From Punica granatum (Eukaryota > Streptophyta > Magnoliopsida > Myrtales > Lythraceae): DNA of 64,000 nt. Below the pieces are notes generated by a model that did no database searches, was not told the DNA's origin, and saw nothing but the letters and a program-made list of their open reading frames with translations. Positions 47,084 through 59,207 of this stretch are shown here, in pieces; positions within the stretch are counted from its first letter, which is position 1; the number at the start of each line of letters is the position of its first letter. The stretch is taken from assembly GCF_007655135.1 (NCBI RefSeq), contig NC_045133.1:16527845-16591844 (forward strand), in the 5' to 3' direction. Made by a program: the position numbers and the translations under genes.

Positions 47084-49448
47084 CTTACTACTCTCACCTC
47101 ATGGGTCACAAGTCTACTTTCTCAGAGATGATTATGGCCGGGAAACAGGTAGACCTGGGCATCAAACTCGGAAGGTTAGAGGGCCCGACAAAGAAAAGGG
47201 AAGGAGAGTCCTCGATGAAGACTGCCTCAGCAGCCACCCCCACTGGCGGCAGAAGGAGTAAGGAAGCATCGGTCAATGCCGTCAATATGGGCCATAACGC
47301 GCCACAACAGTACTCGGTGAACTTCATGCCCGCACCATCTACCACCCCCGCGTATGCTCCACCGCCTTCGCCCTATCCGTCTCAGTATCCCGCTCAACCG
47401 GTTTATTATTCGGCTCCGCCGACAGCATTTCCATCGGCCCCGCAACAAGTCGTCCATCATTACACTCCCGCTCCTCCTCAGACCCCGCAGTACAGGCCTC
47501 CGGCTTCGAGAACTCCTCAGCCGATGCAACAGGCCCCAGCCCCACAGGGTCAACAAGGTGGCGCAATGCAAACTCGGCAGCGCATACAGTTCACACCCCT
47601 GCCTACCCCGCTCTCCCATATATACGGGCAACTATTAGCCGGCGACATGATCCGACCAACGGTTCCTGGTCCCAGTTTCGTTCCGGCAAACCAAGATCAG
47701 AGTCTACGCTGCGAGTACCATTCAGGTGCACCCGGGCACACCACCGACAATTGTTGGAAATTGCGGGAGGAGGTTCAGAAGTTGATCAATAGTAAAAAGA
47801 TCTCGTTCAATGCCATTAGGCCCCCGAACGTGCAAGCTAACCCTCTCCCTGATCACGGGTCGAGCTCGGGGCCCACCATCAATATGATTAGTATTTGCAC
47901 TATGAGAGAGGACGAGAGCCAACAGGAAGGCCCTGCTCCATTTGTAATTGAGTATGTCCCCGCTGAAGCCACTGTAGGGTTCACAGGGTCTAGTGCCGCG
48001 CCCGCCCCGTTCATAATAGAAATCCCCGCTCGAGAGCCGTACCAGGACAGCAAAGTCCCCTGGACCTATGAAGGAAGTGTTGGGAACCTTGAGCAGCAAT
48101 TCAATGTCATGGGCGTGACACGCTCGGGCCGGGTGTACACGAACCCGGATATCGCAAGCAAGGGTAAGGCTCCCGCTGCATCCGGAGCTACTCTAGAAGC
48201 CCCACCTATCCCGCAGAAGAAGGTGACCGAAGAAGAAGCCGAGGCTTTCATGAAAGTGATCAAGGCGAGCGAGTACAAGGTAGTAGAACAGATGGGTAAG
48301 TCTCCAACTCATATTACGCTACTCGCTCTCCTCTTAAGTTCAGAGCCACACCGAGAAGCCCTCCTACGAGTCCTCATCGCAGCACAGGTTCCCAAGGAGA
48401 CAGCCCCGGATCGAATTGAAGAGACCGTCAGCTCGATTTTCTCCAATGCCATCTCATTTTCAGATGACGAGCTCCCCTCCGAGGGATGGGCACACTCACG
48501 GGCGTTGCATATCGTCTGCAAGTGCAACAATTTCGTCATTGGCCGGGTCATGATCGATAATGGCTCCGCCCTCAATGTTTGCCCAGTGTCCACGTTGAAG
48601 CAAATGAATGTGGACCTCAACCGCGTCCGCCCAAGCAAAATCGCGGTTCGAGCCTTTGACGGCTCACGGAGGGAAGTGAATAGGGAGATTGACCTCCTGA
48701 TCGATATCGGCCCGTGCTCATTCAACGTCACATTTCAGGTCCTTGACATCCCGAATGCTTTTAGCCTGCTCCTCGGGAGACCCTGGATCCACTCAGTTGG
48801 AGCCGTTCCCTCGTCCTTGCACCAAAGGATCAAGTTCATCGTGGATGGTCGGTTCATTACGGTCAAAGGTGAAGAGGACTACGCCATCTACAAGGAAACA
48901 GCTGTCCCTTATATTAGCATCGGAGATGATGAGAACCTTCCATTCCATTCATTTGAGACCATCTCTGTCATTCGGGACTATGGGGAGGTCCGTCCGTCTC
49001 GTGCTGACCGTATGGTTGGGAAGGTCCTTCTGCGTCACAATTACGTTCCTGGTACCGGGCTCGGAGCACAAGGACAGGGGATCAATTGCCCCATCGAGAT
49101 TGAAGAGTATAAGAACAGGAGGGGACTCGGTTTTTACCCTTCCTACCACGAGATTATCGAAGCCCATAGGGGCAAGCACCTCCATTATCTCGCCGCGCAT
49201 TATGGGAAGATCAACAGGAGCATCCCGGATCCTCCACTCTCTCACTTTTTTTCTGCACCGCCACACGTCATCAGAGGTACTCTTGACGGCCCCTCCTCGG
49301 CTTCAGACGCTGAACCTGTCGATCTGCCAGCCATATGCGCCGTCACTGAGGAAACTCCTTTAGGGGTCCATATCCGCCTTGCACAGGAGAATGAGGAGCT
49401 CAACAACTGGACCTCAGTCCCGTGCTACTCGGCTGTGATCGCCGATGT
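47084..49448 (+). pseudogene. gag C-terminus, protease and G-patch
   Basis: After the frame change the sequence continues AYYSHLMGHKSTFSEMI, then a long Pro/Tyr/Gln-rich linker, then a CHHC-type zinc knuckle (CEYHSGAPGHTTDNC, about 47,710-47,755). The retropepsin-like protease follows with VMIDNGSALNVC (catalytic Asp at about 48,555) and LLLGRPWIH. A G-patch comes next at about 49,000-49,140 (GKVLLRHNYVPGTGLGAQGQ...RGLGFYP). The frame stays open to an excellent 5' splice site at 49,449; if unspliced it ends two codons later at TAA 49,450-49,452. Protease processes Gag and Pol; G-patches bind RNA or nucleic-acid helicases in other proteins. Confidence 0.88.
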
Positions 49449-49654
49449 GTAAGGCTATCTATGTGCTTGATGTTTCCCCGCGTGTCAACATGGCCATAAG
49501 CCACATGACGGAAGAGGGATTTTGTTATGGCTTCACGTTTACATCAATAATGAAATCTCTGCATGCATTTTTGAATTTCCGCTTCTACTTTCTCCTTTCT
49601 CTCACTTATCTCGCAACGCTCTAAATTTCTAAGACAATTCATTTCAATTTTCAG
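49449..49654 (+). other. Intron between protease and reverse transcriptase, 206 bp
   Basis: The donor GATGT|GTAAGG and acceptor TTCAATTTTCAG|GCT fit plant splice sites, with T-rich sequence before the acceptor. Stops occur in the PR frame inside. Removing 206 bases joins the PR frame to the RT frame exactly (codon split 2+1), and the 36 codons between acceptor and 49,764 are all open. Ogre elements are known for a spliced intron at this very position. Confidence 0.85.
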
Positions 49655-52600
49655 GCTCTACTCGAATCCAAATCTTCGACACGTCGATTCGAACTCATCC
49701 GAGGAACACCTCGAAGAGTCCCGACCCATATACTTCGGGGAAGGGCTCGACGAGGACGGTCGAGTGCCTGAGATAGAGGAGAGTTTGCGCCGCCTCGAGG
49801 ACCGTCAACTTACTTCAGTTGAACCAACAGAAGAAATCAACGTGGGTACCGAAGAAGAGCCTCACATTCTGAAGATTGGGACTGGTCTCGACCCCATACA
49901 ACGAGGACGGATGATCGAGTTCCTAACAGAATACCAAGAGGTCTTTACTTGGTTCTACGCCGATATGCCAGGCCTTGACCCCTCAATAGTTAAGCACTTC
50001 CTTCCGCTCGATATGGAGAGGTTTCCACCCAAACGGCAACACTTACGGCGTCAGCAAGCCGGCCTTCTCCTCCGCATTAAGGAAGAGGTCATCAAGCAAA
50101 TCGACGCGGGCTTCCTGGAAGTTTGTAATTACTCTGAGTGGGTGGCGAACATTGTGCCGGTAGAGAAGAAAGATGGAAAAGTCAGAGTCTGCATCGACTA
50201 TCGGGACCTCAACAAGGCTAGCCCCAAGGATAATTTCCTCCTGCCTCACATTGACGTCTTAGTTGACAACACAGCACACCATACGTTGTTCTCCTTCATG
50301 GATGGCTTCTCCGGGTACAACCAGATTCGGATGGCCGATGAGGACAAGATCAAGACGACGTTCATTACAATGTGGGGCACTTTCTGTTACCGTGTCATGC
50401 CTTTCGACCTCAAAAATGCCGGGGCAACATACCAAAGGGCCATGGTGACGTTATTCCACGATATGATGCATAAAGAGATTGAGGTCTATGTCGACGACAT
50501 GATTGCTAAATCAAAAGAAGGAGAGGATCATCTCGTTAATCTAAAACGCCTCTTCGACCGACTCAAGAAGTACAAGCTTCGACTTAACCCGGCAAAGTGT
50601 ACATTCGGCGCCAAGTCAGGGAAACTGCTAGGTTTCGTGGTTAGCGAACGAGGCATCGAGGTCGATCCCGACAAAGTAAAGGCAATCCGAGAGCTACCTC
50701 CACCATCGACAGTCCGTGAAGTACGAGGCTTCTTAGGACGGCTGAACTACATTGCCCATTTCATTGCAAACCTGACAGACAAATGTCAACCACTCTTCCG
50801 CTTGCTTCGCAAAAATGCAGCGATTAAGTGGGATGAAAAATGTCAGAAGGCCTTCGACACTATCAAGGCATATTTGGTTCAACCCCCGATATTGGTCCCG
50901 CCTACTCCAGATCGCCCTCTTATTCTCTATTTGACAGTGCGCAGGCAATCACTAGGATGCATGTTAGGGCAGGAAGACGAATCCACGCGCGCAGAACGTG
51001 CCATTTACTATTTAAGCAAGAAGTTCACCGAAGGGGAGTCCAACTACCCGGAAATTGAGAAGATGTGCTGCGCGCTGGTGTGGGTCATGCAGAGGCTCCG
51101 GCAGTACACTCTCTATCATACTATCCGCTTATTGTCAAAAGCAAATCCCCTGAAGTATTTGCTCGATAGTCCATCTTCCATGAAGAACATTTCAAAGTGG
51201 CGATGTCAGCTGACGGAATACGACATTGAATATGTGCCTCGCACGTCGATCAAGGGACAGGCAATTGCGGATCACTTAGCGGAGTTCCCAATCGAAGACG
51301 ATACGCCGATCAACTCTGACTTCCCGGATGAAGGAATTCTCCAAGTGGACAGTGAGGAGAACAAATTCGCATGGAAAATGTATTTCGACGGCGCAGTAAA
51401 TTCCACTGGGTCCGGCATTGGCGCAGTGCTGATATCCCCTGACGGACGCTACTATCCGGTCGCAGCAAAGGTTGATTTCCCCTGCACTAATAACGTGGTC
51501 GAATACGAAGCATGCATCCTCGGCCTGCAGGCGGCGATTGACTTCAAGGTGAAGGAACTAGAAGTGTTTGGTGATTCCATGCTTACAATTTTCCAGACGT
51601 TGGGGCAATGGAAGACGAAGGACGCGAAGCTAGTGCCATATCATGAGTATCTCGAGGAGTTAGCGGAGAACTTCGAGAAAATCTCATTCACATACACACC
51701 GCGCATCAAGAACCAATTCGCAGATGCACTTGCGACGCTCGCATCCATGGTGAGCATCACGAAAGAGAATCTCATTGAGCCACTCGAAATTGAGATTGCC
51801 AAGGGCCCTGCTCACTGCGACGCAATCAAGGCAACTGACGAACAGCCGTGGTATGAAGACATCAAACATTTTCTGCAAACCGGCCAATACCCGACATTCG
51901 CCAACCAGCGTGACAGAAAAACACTTCGGCGACTTGCAGCACATTACTTCCTGAGTGGAGAGGTCCTTTATCGCCGTTCCTTCGATGCCACACTACTCCG
52001 GTGTGTCGATGAAATTGAGGCACAACGCCTTATGGAAGAGGTACATGAGGGAAGTTGCGGACCCCACATGAGCGGGCTCATGCTCGCTAAGAAACTTATG
52101 CGTTTGGGTTACTTCTGGTCCACCATGGAGGCCGACTGCGCCAAACACGTCAGACACTGCCACTTGTGCCAGGTCTACGCCGACCAGATCAAAGCACCTC
52201 CCAAGGAACTACATCCGATGGCAGCCCCGTGGCCCTTTTCAATGTGGGGCATAGATGTGATCGGCCCTATCAATCCCAAAGTATCCAACGGACACCTTTT
52301 CATTTTGGTGGCAATCGATTACTTCACCAAGTAGATCGAGGCCATAACGCTGGCTTCGGTCACCGCAAAGGCCATGGCACGTTTCCTCAAGTGCAACATC
52401 ATCGCCCGATACGGAGTCCCCGCGACAATCATCACTGACAACGCTAAGAACTTGAACAACAAGATTATCAATGAGCTCTGTGAGCAATTCAAAGTGGAGC
52501 ATCGCAACTCCACGCCGTACCTTCCCCAAATGAACGGTGCGGTAGAAGCTGCGAATAAGAACATCAAGAAGATCATCGAGAAAATGACGGTGACCTATAA

Positions 52601-53096
52601 GGATTGGCACGAGATGCTCCCTTTTGCTCTCTTAGCGTACCGAACATCTATTCGCACTTCAACTGGGGCAACTCCGTACTCTTTGGTCTACGGCATGGAA
52701 GCAATCCTCCCAATCGAAGTGGAGATTCCTTCCATGATGGTCCTTGCCGAGTCCGAGCTCGAAGAAGCAGAATGGGCGAAGCAGCGCTACGAACAGCTCA
52801 ATCTCATCAACGAGAAGCGACTAACAGCGTTAAGCCACGGCCAATGCTACCAACAAAGAATGGCTCGAGCGTTCAATGCAAGGGTTCACCACCGCGAGTT
52901 CAACCCTGGTGACCTTGTCTTGCGAAAGGTTCTTCATATTACACCTGACTCTCGGGGTAAGTTCGCATACAAATATGATGGGCCCTTCGTCGTCAGAGAA
53001 ACCTTCTCTGGAGGGGCAATTATCTTAAGCGATATGGACGGGACCGAAAATGCGCTCCCAGTCAACGCCGACGCCCTCAAGAAGTACTATCCCTGA
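49655..53096 (+). pseudogene. pol: RT, Ty3 RNase H, archaeal-type RNase H, integrase (one internal stop)
   Basis: The order follows residues counted from 49,764. RT has VRVCIDYRDLNKASPKD and the active-site YVDDMIAKS (about 242-250). The Ty3-type RNase H (about 385-510) lacks the usual first catalytic Asp (LYLTVRRQSLGCML), as expected where it has decayed to a spacer. The second, archaeal-type RNase H is complete in its acidic residues: YFDGA (about 540), NNVVEYEA, FGDSM and FADALA. Integrase has the HHCC finger (VHEGS...GPHMSG...RHCHLC) and a DDE core (GIDVIGPI, ITDNAK, NGAVEAANKN). TAG at 52,332-52,334 cuts the protein between the first and second catalytic Asp. The same frame runs on to 53,094 with a C-terminal GDLVLRKV module. 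The frame is otherwise undamaged over 3.4 kb. Confidence 0.93.
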
Positions 53097-54150
53097 TAGC
53101 CTTCTTCGTCATTCCACAGCCTCTTTATGTCCTCGCCAGGTGCAAGCCACATTTCTGACCTTTGTCTTCTCCTGTATTCTTCAAACTCCATGCTCATACC
53201 GCCTCAGCGCATCCTGTCATAAGTACCTGTACTCTTCTCACCTAAGATCACCTTTGAGAGAAAAGAATAATTTTCCCGCTAGGTCGAAAACCTTCTCGAG
53301 GCGACCTAGGCAAAAGTTAGGGAACGAGTGGCACGACTTAAAATCCCGCAAAGGGGAGCCGTGGCAAAAGGAGAGCATAAATCAAATCCTTGCTAGGCTG
53401 AAAACCCGCAAAGGGCGGTCTAGGCAAAAGTTAGAGGAATCGAGAGATGCAATCGGACCCTATCTTGGGCGGTCGTAGTAAAAGGAGAGCAATCATGAGA
53501 GAAAAGTCAAAATAAAATACCCCGCCAGGTCGTCACGCGTTTTGCGACTTGGGCAAAAATTAGGGGCAATTATCGGTTTGACCACGAAAGAACAGCAGCA
53601 CCCCGCGTGAAGCTACAACTAGTAGTGGTTCGACAGTTCTCAGCGCAAGCAAACTCTCCTTGACTCTCAAGGCTCGAGACGCCCCTCGAAATGGGGTCGA
53701 ATCGTCGTATCCTTGATTTGGAGGATCCTAAAGATCCTTCCCTTTACCTTTATTCAAAGCTCTGTAGGTCATACCCTCATTTTGCGAAAAGCCTTTCTTT
53801 TGGTCAAACATGAGATCGGGACACGGCCACCCCTCAAATGGTCACCAAGTTCAAATCCCCAAAGCATCATTACATAGATTTCCTTTGCACATCGTAATTC
53901 CAGCAGTTTCACGCGACTGACAACGACCGTTAGCTGTCACCCTCCTATGCAGGTACGGGCATGTGGATCCTACGAGGCGTCTCTCCCTGACGGACTCGTG
54001 TCTGCCTCATGCGACAAGATCGTCATCTCAAACCCGAGCAAAGGGCCCTCAAGGAGACACCTAACACCATCATCTGACAAATCCGTTGGCATTGTTGGAC
54101 CCAAGTCAACTCTCTCACGTTTTCGGGCCATCCTCGATGACCGAACCCAC
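53097..54150 (+). repeat. 3' spacer of Ty3/Tat copy 2 with degenerate GC-rich repeats
   Basis: 53,275-53,570 holds about four degenerate units of the form CCCGC.AGGTCG...AGGCGACCTAGGCAAAAGTTAG, roughly 60-100 bp apart, a motif type common in plant Tat elements. 53,895-54,150 matches 1,155-1,410 of copy 1. Short ORFs here are not conserved between the copies. Confidence 0.65.
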
Positions 54151-54151
54151 T

Positions 54152-54770
54152 CTTACTGTTTTGGGTTTGGACACGCGCTGTTTACTACTTTGGGTTTGGA
54201 CACCCGCCTTTTTCTGCTTGGGTTTGGACACCCGCCTTTTTCTGCTTGGGTTTGGACACCCGCCTTTTACTGCTTGGGTTTGGACACCCGCCTTTTACTG
54301 CTTTGGGTTTGCACACCCGCCTTTTACTGCTTTGGGTTTGAACACCCGCCATTTACTGCTTTGGGTTTGGACACCGGCCATTTACTGCTTTGGGTTTGGA
54401 CACCGGCCATTTATTGCTTTGGGTTTGGACACCCGCCATTTATTGCTTTGGGTTTGGACACCCCCCTTTTACTGCTTTGGGTTTGGACACCCACCTTTTA
54501 TTGCTCTGGGTTTGGACACCCGCCATTTACTGCTCTGGGTTTGGACACCCGCCATTTATTGCTTTGGGTTTGGACGGACACCCGCCATTTATTGCTTTGG
54601 GTTTGGACACCCGCCATTTACTGCTTTGGGTTTAGACACCCGCCATTTACTGTTTTGGGTTTGGACACCCACCATTTACTGCTTTGGGTTTAGACACCCA
54701 CCTTTTACTGTTTTGGGTTTTGACACCCACATTTATTGCTTCGGGTTTTGACACCCATCTTTTTACTTTC
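54152..54770 (+). repeat. Tandem array, 28-29 bp unit, about 21 copies
   Basis: It has the same unit as at 1,413-1,745 (TTTACTGCTTTGGGTTTGGA-CACCCGCC). Copy number differs between the two elements (about 21 against 12), and most units here have CCCGCC in place of CCCACC. The array is open in three frames, giving overlapping ORFs of 81-248 codons with a repeating Phe/Gly/Leu/Trp-rich translation. A repeat-derived protein is possible but unsupported. Confidence 0.93.
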
Positions 54771-55009
54771 TTTGGGCCCGTAAACCCATTTTTACTGCTT
54801 TCTGGGTCATAAGCCCATCTTTATTGCTTTCGGATCCATAAGTCACATTTTCACTTGTTTTCAGGTACATACGTCTATCCAACTCCCTCCCACGAATCCA
54901 AAAAAAGAGAGAACAAGTGGCTATGGAGAAAGACGCCGGAACGGTCGCCGAGATCAGACGGGGTGCTTCTCATGGTCTTTGGCTGCATTCTTTATCCGAG
55001 CACACAACC

Positions 55010-55023
55010 AAAGAGGGGCAAGC
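55010..55023 (+). other. Polypurine tract of Ty3/Tat copy 2
   Basis: AAAGAGGGGCAAGC immediately precedes TGTCAG of the 3' LTR and is identical to the tract at 1,977-1,990. Confidence 0.85.
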
Positions 55024-58000
55024 TGTCAGCACCCCATTTCGGTCCATCGGCTACAGAAGGGGCAAAATCGTCATTTTGTCACCCCGAATGAGGGAAGTAT
55101 TTCTAATAAATTGCTCGAGCATTCATGGCCTTCGAAAAAAAGTGACATTTTTCTATTAATTTTATAAAAAAATAATATTTTTACGGGGTGTCTTTGAATT
55201 TCGCAAGTGTCGATGTCAATTTTCAAATCTGAGAAGAAAACTCAAGGTCGAGAAATATTTTATTACATAATATTGATCTGTAAATTTTTCTGAACACAAT
55301 GCCGGTCCCGGATCATTTTTTGGACATCCAATTGCAAAGACGAGAATCTTAATTTCGACGCGCGTTAAATTTGAATTTTCAAAAAAAAAAAAGAGTCTGG
55401 TCGGTTAGAACGGGTCTGACCGACATGACAGGCGGGTCAGGGTCGGTCAGACCTTGTCTGACCGACTGCTGCCCCTAAAAAAAAAAAATTCAAAGTCAAC
55501 GGTCAAACTGACCGTTGACTCATCACCTCCTTCCCCCCGATTTCTTGTTTTTTCTGCACCTCTTCTTCTCTCTTCTTCTCTTCTTCTTCTTTCCTTTCTT
55601 CTTCTTCTTCTTCTAGAGCCAAAAAAAAATCGAGAAGGAAATAAAATTTCGGATTCGATTTTTTCCTCTTCTTACTCGATTCTCCGCAATTTCCAGCTGG
55701 CCCCTCCCTCATATTCGAAAACCCTAGCCGCGCTCCTCTTCATCCTTCCGTTATTTTTGTTCTCGGTTAAAAAAGAAATGAAAGAAAAAATGGAAGGAGA
55801 GAACAGAAAAGGAAAAATCTGAACGGCATTGGGATTATATCGGGATTCTCGGATCGGACACAAAAAAAAACCCTAGCCTCAAGGAGACTTAAAAAGAGGC
55901 AACGCGGATTTCTGAAGGAGAGGAGCCCACAGCTCGTAAAAAAAAGGGTAAGGACGGCAGCTCGGAAAAAACCCGGAGCACCTCCCACAGTTCGCGCCGG
56001 CCAAAAAAAAATTCCCCCTCAGCTCCAGACTCGAAATCCCTCAGCTCCCAAGTTCTCTCAAACCTCTCCGCTCCCTCAGCTCGAATCTCTCGCCCCCAGC
56101 TCGGCCGCCCCAAACCATATCCCTCCTTTTCCTCTGATTCGTTATTTTGCTAACCGGATTAATTTCTCCTGTACGGGCCAGCACAGGTAGCCGTCCGGTC
56201 CAGTAGTCCAGCTGCCCAGTCCAGATCTCTTCGGCCCAGCCCGCCAGCAGTAGCCCAGCCCGCGCTCAGCAGCGGCCCAGTCACGTCGATCCACTCGGCC
56301 CAATCCGGTGGATCTCAGCCCAGTTTGATCGCGGCCCGTCCGAGCTCCCTCGGCCCAGTCCATCCTACCAGATCTCAGCCCGTCACGGCCCGGCCCGACT
56401 CGTCCAGCAAATTTTTTTGATTTTTTTTATTTACAGAATCACCTCTCAACTTCCCAAACTAGGTAAATCCTCTACTTAGTGGCATGTTTAGGGCTCCTTT
56501 ACTGAATATTAATGCTTGCTCAATGGATATTATGTGAAATGAATGTTCTTGGGTCGCGTGGGTGATCGGATTTGTCCCGAACTCGATTTTACAAACTTTT
56601 CATTTTGTCACATTTCAGTCCAGAGGATACATTTTATTTTTTTAAGATCTGCCCCGAACTCTCAAAATTTCTTTTCGATCAAGTCCCAGTCATTTTACTA
56701 ATTTCCAATCAGTCCTTGGATTTTTCAGAATTTTTCAAGCATCCCAAGGAACTTTCCAAGTTGTTTCAGTTTAGTCCCGTAGCCATTTTTTTCGTTTCCA
56801 GATCAGTCCAGATTTTCAAATTCGTTTCAAACAAGTCCTGGGACATTTTCAGTAATTTTTACACAGTCCCCAATTTTTCATAATTTTCAAATTGGTCCCT
56901 AAAACTTCATCCGAATTTTCAAATCAGTCCCTGCTCTTTTAAAATCGTTCAATTCAGTCCCCTGGACATTTTTTAAAAAGTATCTGACCCTTTCTTACTT
57001 GGATCACCCACCGACAATGTATGTGCCCCATTTAAATATGTTATTTTGTAATTATATGTGATAAGGTCGGAAATTAGAGTTTATCGGACGGTCAATTAAT
57101 GGCTATTTCGACGACTCGAAATCCGTAGACTAAAGCATTCGGCAAATTTCTAATTAACCTAAAAGATTCCACACACGGGGTAATTAGGACGATGAATTTG
57201 GCTAAGTTAAAATCATTTTGACTTCTTTTAAGTAAATTGCACGAATCGGTTAATAATCTATAATCGCGTTGGCAGTTCAAGAAACTGTAGTCATGCTCTT
57301 TTAAAATTCACAATTTCAAAAGCATTGAGATACGTGTCACGTAATCTCGACTTTCCATACACACACATATTTTCCGGTTCAAGGGCATGATTATCGGTTC
57401 TTGATCTGTCATCACCCTAGGGTAGGTTTGTGCTTAGAATGGGTCAAAACACAAAAAAAAAAAATTAAATTAATCACAAACTCAGCTTAATTAAACATGA
57501 GCAAATAGTTGAGCAAAGGGTTAGGATTCGAGTTTTTAGGTGAAAATACTTTTAATCTGTAAAAGTCATATTGTCGCAATACAGAATAATCTAAAAACAA
57601 CCCACGCATTCGAGACCTGACTATGGACATCACGTTTGTCTGGTCCGTTAAAATAATGCCGGATGCTACATACCCAATCCATCATCCATTTTTGTTTTAA
57701 GGTAGGATTTGTATGCCAATATACCCCGGTTAATAATCAGTTAATTCACGTAAACTCGGCGATAACAAGAAACCCCATTGTTTGTTTATTTGAGCTTGCA
57801 TGTTATATTTTTGCACTTGTTTGTTATGTGGGTCGAGCCCGATCCTTTAGGATACGTTTCACATGGGGTCCAACGCCCCAATCGTAGATTACGGGATCTA
57901 ATCCCCTAAACACTGAGTGCGCACCTTAATTTCAATTTCAGTCTTTTCAAACCACACGGTGAGCACGAGTGGGATAATGGCCGAACGTGAACCGACCGGG

Positions 58001-58476
58001 ATTCAATTGTTGTAATTTGTATTTAATTTATTTGAAAGGACAATGTAAGGATTTATTTTGTACGTTTATTCATGTAAGAACCCCGGTCGGAGAGCGGATG
58101 GTCGGAGAGTTTCTTCGAATTTACGGTGTCAAAACGCGTAAGATGAGCGGAACTTAATTAAGTGGTAATTAAATAAAAATGGCGAGCCTAGACAAGCTAG
58201 AGTACCGATAGGGCATGCGAGATATAGGCTCGCATGTAACAGAACTCCCGAATTCGGAATCTCGGATTTCGTAGACCATATGCCTTAGCAATTAGGTGTA
58301 CCCCGTAACCCTAGACTTGGGCAACTCACCGGCCTTCGACCTTCGGGTCGTAAACAGGTAGTGGCGACTCCTTCTCACGTGCGTCCGTCGCGCGTTCCCG
58401 GGAAGGTGGATACTCTCAAGCCGCGTTGCATAGGCGCGCGCATACGTGCCCCGACGAGACGAAATTCGGGTGCGCA
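55024..58476 (+). repeat. 3' LTR of Ty3/Tat copy 2
   Basis: It runs 3,453 bp from TGTCAGCACC to GGTGCGCA, collinear with 39,501-42,979. Differences include a longer CTTCTT tract at 55,560-55,615, a single copy of the 44 bp unit, and scattered base changes. ORFs listed on either strand are mirrored in the 5' LTR and have no family features. Confidence 0.93.
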
Positions 58477-58528
58477 TAATAGAGAATTGAATGTGCAGCA
58501 AAAAAGAAAAAGAAGAGAAGGAATGAAG

Positions 58529-58566
<38 letters not shown>

Positions 58567-58675
58567 GTAGTCGCCTACCAAAGTATATATAGATTGCATA
58601 TATATATATATTATCTTCATTCCTTCTCTTCTTTTTTCTTTTTTGCTGCACATTCAATTCCCTATTGACTTTTAT
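58477..58675. repeat. Long near-perfect hairpin, target of the Ty3/Tat insertion
   Basis: The left stem (58,478-58,555, beginning AATAGAGAATTGAATGTGCA and holding AAGAAGAGAAGGAATGAAG) pairs with 58,600-58,675 with about one mismatch and one extra base. The first 15-20 bases of the left stem lie before the retrotransposon, at 39,480-39,500. The loop carries AT repeats (58,533-58,560 and 58,598-58,611) and a copy of GATGTAGTCGCC.ACCAAAG also present at 39,428. ORFs across this palindrome are artefacts. Confidence 0.85.
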
Positions 58676-59162
58676 ACAACTTTTTCTTTCTATTACTAAT
58701 ACTATTTATTAAAATTTAACTAAAAAATCTCATTTATCTATATGAGTGAATCTATATATGTTCCAAAATTATGAAAATGTAATGATAGTTAATTGAATAA
58801 AACGAGCACTGAAATTCAATCAAATAATAAGAATAAAAAAATTTCTCATAAAAAAGTTTCATTTTACAAATCAAAATTCAATCAAATAATAAGAATAAAT
58901 AAATAAAATTAATGAACTGAAATTCGTGAATCCATTAAATTATGAAATAAGATTAAAAGAAATATTTAAGGTATAGAAATCAAAAAAATCTTACAATGCT
59001 GAAGTGGTACCCATAAAGGAACTGGAATATAGATCCTATCAAAACAAAATCGAAACATCAATTTCAAATTTGCATTAAAAAATTAATTCAATAAATCAAA
59101 ATTCAATCTAGAAAAAAGAAAATTTTGGAGAAGGGAAAAAACAGAGGTTTGAGATTATATAT

Positions 59163-59207
<45 letters not shown>

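Larger units (their letters stand above)
39501..58476 (+). mobile_element. Ty3 retrotransposon of the Tat/Ogre lineage (copy 2), 18,976 bp, full-length but disabled
   Basis: Two LTRs of about 3.45 kb enclose a 12 kb interior with PBS, an extra upstream ORF, gag, protease plus G-patch, an intron, RT, RNase H, a second archaeal-type RNase H, integrase, 3' spacer, tandem array and PPT. Very long LTRs, the extra ORF, the intron between PR and RT and the second RNase H together define the plant Tat/Ogre group. Flanks share AATAGA (39,495-39,500 and 58,478-58,483), one base away from the LTR end on the right. Defects: two stops in the extra ORF, a MITE and a frameshift in gag, and a stop in integrase. 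LTRs look about 96-99% alike by eye, depending on the stretch. Confidence 0.95.

Noticed and set aside
47227..47631. 134-codon minus-strand ORF
   Set aside because: It is a shadow of the proline-rich Gag linker on the plus strand.
58292..58657. 121-codon minus-strand ORF
   Set aside because: It runs from the LTR across AT repeats of the palindrome and gives a Tyr/Ile repeat; composition artefact.
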